A stretch of DNA of 64,000 nt from Cognatishimia sp. MH4019. Its GTDB lineage: Bacteria; Pseudomonadota; Alphaproteobacteria; Rhodobacterales; Rhodobacteraceae. The translations under genes and the position numbers were made by a program. Below the pieces are notes generated by a model. It saw only the letters and a list, made by a program, of their open reading frames with translations, was not told where the DNA came from and searched no databases. The stretch spans positions 124,001 to 188,000 of the forward strand of contig NZ_JAHTBL010000007.1 of the NCBI RefSeq assembly GCF_020177595.1, read 5' to 3'. Below, one piece after another: positions 61,701 to 64,000 of this stretch (position 1 is its first letter; every line of letters begins with the position of its first letter).

Positions 61701-62105
61701 ATGCAAACGACATTTCAATTCACCACAAACGGGCCCGGCTTGACCGAGATTACTCAGCCTGTTTTCGATTGGGTCACAGGCACGGGCCTTCTGACGCTCT
61801 TTATCCAGCACACGTCCTGCTCGCTGCTCATTCAGGAAAATGCCGATCCAGAGGTTCAAACCGACCTTGCCAATTTCTTTGATCGTCTCGTGCCGCCCAG
61901 CACCGATCCGTCCATGGCCTATCTGACCCACACCTATGAAGGCCCCGACGATATGCCTGCCCATATCAAGGCCGCGCTGCTTCCCACGCATCTGTCGATC
62001 CCGGTGAATGAGGGGCGTCTGGCGCTTGGCACATGGCAAGGCATTTACCTTTTTGAGCACCGCACCCGCCCCCATATCCGCCACGTCGCCGCACATCTTG
62101 GTTAA
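61701..62105 (+). CDS. yjbQ: YjbQ / UPF0047 family protein
   Basis: Small beta-rich protein (134 aa). Signature QHTSCSLLIQENADPEVQTD (the HTSC-x-L-x-x-x-E-N-A motif) and the C-terminal GTWQGIYLFEHR are present. Family members show thiamin-phosphate-synthase-like activity in E. coli, physiological role uncertain. ATG 61701 preferred to a TTG four codons earlier. Confidence 0.93.
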   Translation: MQTTFQFTTNGPGLTEITQPVFDWVTGTGLLTLFIQHTSCSLLIQENADPEVQTDLANFFDRLVPPSTDPSMAYLTHTYEGPDDMPAHIKAALLPTHLSIPVNEGRLALGTWQGIYLFEHRTRPHIRHVAAHLG

Positions 62106-62154
62106 CCCAAATCTAGGGGCTGCATTTTCCAGCTACCCAAACTCTAGAGGCTGC
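62105..62154. repeat. Imperfect direct repeat upstream of nrdR
   Basis: ACCCAAATCTAGGGGCTGC (62105-62123) and ACCCAAACTCTAGAGGCTGC (62135-62154) differ by one insertion and one substitution. They lie between yjbQ and nrdR. Confidence 0.5.
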
Positions 62155-62225
62155 CCTATAGTCCTCGCTATAACAGGGGCAGAAGACCCCATGACCGAGG
62201 CAGAAATCAGAATAAAGGGATCGCC

Positions 62226-62693
62226 ATGCGCTGCCCGTTTTGCGGAAATGTAGACACTCAAGTAAAAGACAGCCGACCAGCAGAGGATCACGTTGCGATC
62301 CGTCGCCGTCGCTTTTGTCCCGCGTGCGGCGGGCGTTTCACCACATATGAACGCGTTCAGTTGCGTGATCTGGTCGTCATCAAGTCAAACGGACGGCGCG
62401 AGGATTTTGACCGTGACAAGCTCGAACGGTCGATCCGGATCGCGCTGCAAAAGCGCCCTGTTGAACCTGAGCGCATGGATCAGATGATCTCGGGCATCGT
62501 GCGGCGTCTTGAAAGCATGGGCGAAACGGATATCAATTCCAAAAGTATCGGCGAGATCGTGATGGAGGCGCTGGCCCGTATCGACACGGTTGCCTATGTG
62601 CGATTTGCCAGCGTTTACAAGAACTTCCAGGCCGCAGATGATTTCGACAAATTCGTCAGCGAACTGCGCCCCGACGTTCCCCCGGAAGAGTGA
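62226..62693 (+). CDS. nrdR: Transcriptional repressor NrdR
   Basis: Nucleotide-sensing repressor of ribonucleotide reductase genes (155 aa). Zinc ribbon C3, C6, C31, C34 ([39 protein letters not shown]) and an ATP-cone domain (about residues 49-139; [20 protein letters not shown]). Overlaps ribD by 4 bp (GTGA), a conserved arrangement. Confidence 0.97.
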   Translation: MRCPFCGNVDTQVKDSRPAEDHVAIRRRRFCPACGGRFTTYERVQLRDLVVIKSNGRREDFDRDKLERSIRIALQKRPVEPERMDQMISGIVRRLESMGETDINSKSIGEIVMEALARIDTVAYVRFASVYKNFQAADDFDKFVSELRPDVPPEE

Positions 62694-63787
62694 GCGCAAG
62701 CGAAGACCATCGCTATATGGGTTTGGCCCTGTCCCTTGGCCGTCGCGGGCAAGGGCAGGTCTGGCCGAACCCGGCGGTGGGCTGTGTCCTCGTTAACCAA
62801 TCTCGCATCGTCGGACGCGGCACCACCCAACCCGGCGGTCGCCCCCATGCCGAGGTCGTGGCTCTCGCCCAGGCGGGGCCGCAGGCAAAAGGGGCCACGG
62901 CCTATGTCACGCTGGAGCCTTGCGCCCATATCGGCCAGACCCCGCCCTGCGCCCAGGCCCTGATTGACGCGCAAGTCGCCCGCGTTGTCGTGGCACTTCA
63001 GGATGATGATCCGCGCGTGAACGGGCAGGGGGTCGCCATGCTTCGTGCCGCAGGCGTTAAGGTTAGCACCGGCTGTCGCGCCGAAGAGGCCGCCCGCGAC
63101 CACGCAGGTTTCCTGCTGAAAGTTAACGAAAACCGCCCCTTCATCAGCCTCAAACTCGCCACCAGTTTCGATGGCCGCATCGCCACGGCCACCGGCGAAA
63201 GCCAGTGGATCACCGGCCCAAAAGCGCGCCGTCTCGTTCATGCCCAACGCGCCACCCATGACGCGGTGATGATCGGCGCAGGCACCGCGCGCGCCGATGA
63301 TCCCAGCCTGACTGTGCGCGACCTTGGCGTCGCCCGCCAACCTGTGCGGATCGTCGTCTCGCGCCGTCTGGATTTGCCGCTCACCGGCAAGCTCGCGCAT
63401 TCTGCCAAAGACGTCCCGCTTTGGCTTTGCCACGGCAAAGACGCGAACCGTGACCTGATTTCCGCTTGGGAAAACCTCGGCGCGACCCTCATCGAATGCC
63501 CCCTGGTGGGCCGTCAGATCGACCCGACAGCTCTTTTCCAAGCGCTCGCCGAGCGTGGCCTCACGCGTGTCTTTTGCGAAGGCGGCGGTACTTTAGCCGC
63601 GTCCCTTTTGCAGGCTGACCTCGTCGATCAACTCATCGGCTTCACCGCTGGGATCGCTCTGGGCGCCGAAGGTCAACCGGGCCTTGGTGCGATGGGCGTT
63701 GACCGCCTTGCAGACGCCCCACGCTACGCCCTGCAAAGCACCCGCCAGATAGGCCCCGATGCTTTGCATATCTGGCGCCGAGCCTGA
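62690..63787 (+). CDS. ribD: Bifunctional riboflavin biosynthesis deaminase/reductase RibD
   Basis: Second and third steps of riboflavin synthesis (365 aa). N-terminal deaminase with zinc ligands H53 (PHAEV), C78 and C87 ([12 protein letters not shown]) and E55 as catalytic acid; C-terminal reductase with [35 protein letters not shown] and [16 protein letters not shown] start overlapping nrdR. The remaining rib genes are not in the window. Confidence 0.96.
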   Translation: MSASEDHRYMGLALSLGRRGQGQVWPNPAVGCVLVNQSRIVGRGTTQPGGRPHAEVVALAQAGPQAKGATAYVTLEPCAHIGQTPPCAQALIDAQVARVVVALQDDDPRVNGQGVAMLRAAGVKVSTGCRAEEAARDHAGFLLKVNENRPFISLKLATSFDGRIATATGESQWITGPKARRLVHAQRATHDAVMIGAGTARADDPSLTVRDLGVARQPVRIVVSRRLDLPLTGKLAHSAKDVPLWLCHGKDANRDLISAWENLGATLIECPLVGRQIDPTALFQALAERGLTRVFCEGGGTLAASLLQADLVDQLIGFTAGIALGAEGQPGLGAMGVDRLADAPRYALQSTRQIGPDALHIWRRA

Positions 63788-63820
63788 TCTTCACCTTTGT
63801 CGAAATACTCCCGCCGGAGG
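63788..63820 (-). repeat. Dispersed intergenic element, copy 5
   Basis: Reverse orientation: CCTCCGGCGGGAGTATTT then CGACAAAGGTGAAGA. Nearly identical core to copy 2. Confidence 0.5.
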
Positions 63821-63825
63821 CATCC

Positions 63826-64000
63826 CTACCGCCACAAATGCGCATAGCTGGCCAGCATGCCTTGCACCTTTGACAGCGCCCGCAGCCCGGCACCGGGCCG
63901 TGCAACCTCGCCAGAGGCAAGCCGTTCAACCGCGACTTCCACGGGGCAGGGCGCGCCGGTCGTCGGATCAAAATAGCGCGGATAGCCGATCAGCGCTGCA
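63826..64000 (-). CDS. Capsular polysaccharide biosynthesis protein, KpsC-like (C-terminal fragment)
   Basis: Only the last 58 residues are in the window, ending at TAG 63828-63826. They read GYPRYFDPTTGAPCPVEVAV near the start and finish YAHLWR, resembling the C-terminus of KpsC/LipB-type Kdo glycosyltransferases for capsule lipid-anchor synthesis. The start lies beyond the window edge, so the assignment is from a short tail only. Confidence 0.6.
   Translation of the reverse strand, partial: AALIGYPRYFDPTTGAPCPVEVAVERLASGEVARPGAGLRALSKVQGMLASYAHLWR

Noticed and set aside
1-64000. Prophage, transposon, CRISPR or defence island
   Set aside because: No integrase, transposase, cas or restriction genes and no regular repeat-spacer pattern seen; gene content is core-like throughout.

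Overview
The window looks like a chromosomal segment of an alphaproteobacterium of the order Rhodobacterales, most likely the Roseobacter group. This rests on GC-rich coding sequence, an alphaproteobacterial-type RNase P RNA, and many families typical of that group: TRAP transporters, DUF1127, DUF3572, DUF983, DUF6356, DUF4153, a paired H-NOX-like protein and diguanylate cyclase, heterotetrameric sarcosine oxidase, and dnaG followed by rpoD. I see no phage genes, transposases or CRISPR arrays. Almost all space is coding, with short intergenic gaps and many 4-bp ATGA/GTGA overlaps.

Layout. 1-5 kb: a TRAP transporter (dctPQM) with a Gfo/Idh/MocA oxidoreductase, divergent from a GntR regulator, with repeated palindromic candidate operators. 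5.3-6.5 kb: rnpB, rpmG and a GNAT acetyltransferase. 6.7-11.3 kb: DUF3179 protein, Bax-inhibitor-1 protein, a LysR/DUF1127 divergon and a quinone oxidoreductase. 11.6-14.7 kb: an XRE regulator, then histidinol-phosphatase-like, 8-oxoguanine-deaminase-like and CAP lipoprotein genes. 14.8-20.4 kb: mgtE, 5-formyl-THF cyclo-ligase, a candidate structured RNA (possibly 6S), a YmdB-like phosphoesterase and two transporters. 20.4-24.4 kb: an XRE regulator divergent from DUF2061 and desaturase genes, an EamA exporter, and a NUDIX/DUF983 pair. 24.6-26.5 kb: an EF-hand protein, ECF sigma factor, anti-sigma-like protein and periplasmic sensor. 26.5-36.5 kb: PleD-like cyclase, DUF3572, HAD phosphatase, MttB-family protein, ArsR plus permease, Lrp regulator, DUF4153 protein, and H-NOX-like plus GGDEF pair.

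36.6-39.5 kb: copA-cueR with a clear CueR-type promoter. 39.5-43.7 kb: tRNA-Glu, recJ, glpX and hom on the minus strand. 43.8-49.3 kb: a lipoprotein, TetR regulator, pirin, a membrane protein and a TadE/TadE/TadG-like set. 49.6-56.3 kb: glutamate dehydrogenase and soxBDAG. 56.3-60.4 kb: dnaG and rpoD. 60.5-64 kb: a small exported protein, SDR, YjbQ, nrdR-ribD and the end of a KpsC-like capsule gene.

Most of the window is ordinary core genome. The points most worth a second look are: the H-NOX-like protein that seems to lack the canonical haem ligand yet overlaps its cyclase gene, with a hairpin over its ribosome binding site; the EF-hand/ECF/anti-sigma/sensor cluster; the GntR operator set; three other strong palindromic operators (XRE/desaturase, ArsR/permease, CueR/copA); the structured RNA after the 5-FCL gene; and a dispersed intergenic element.
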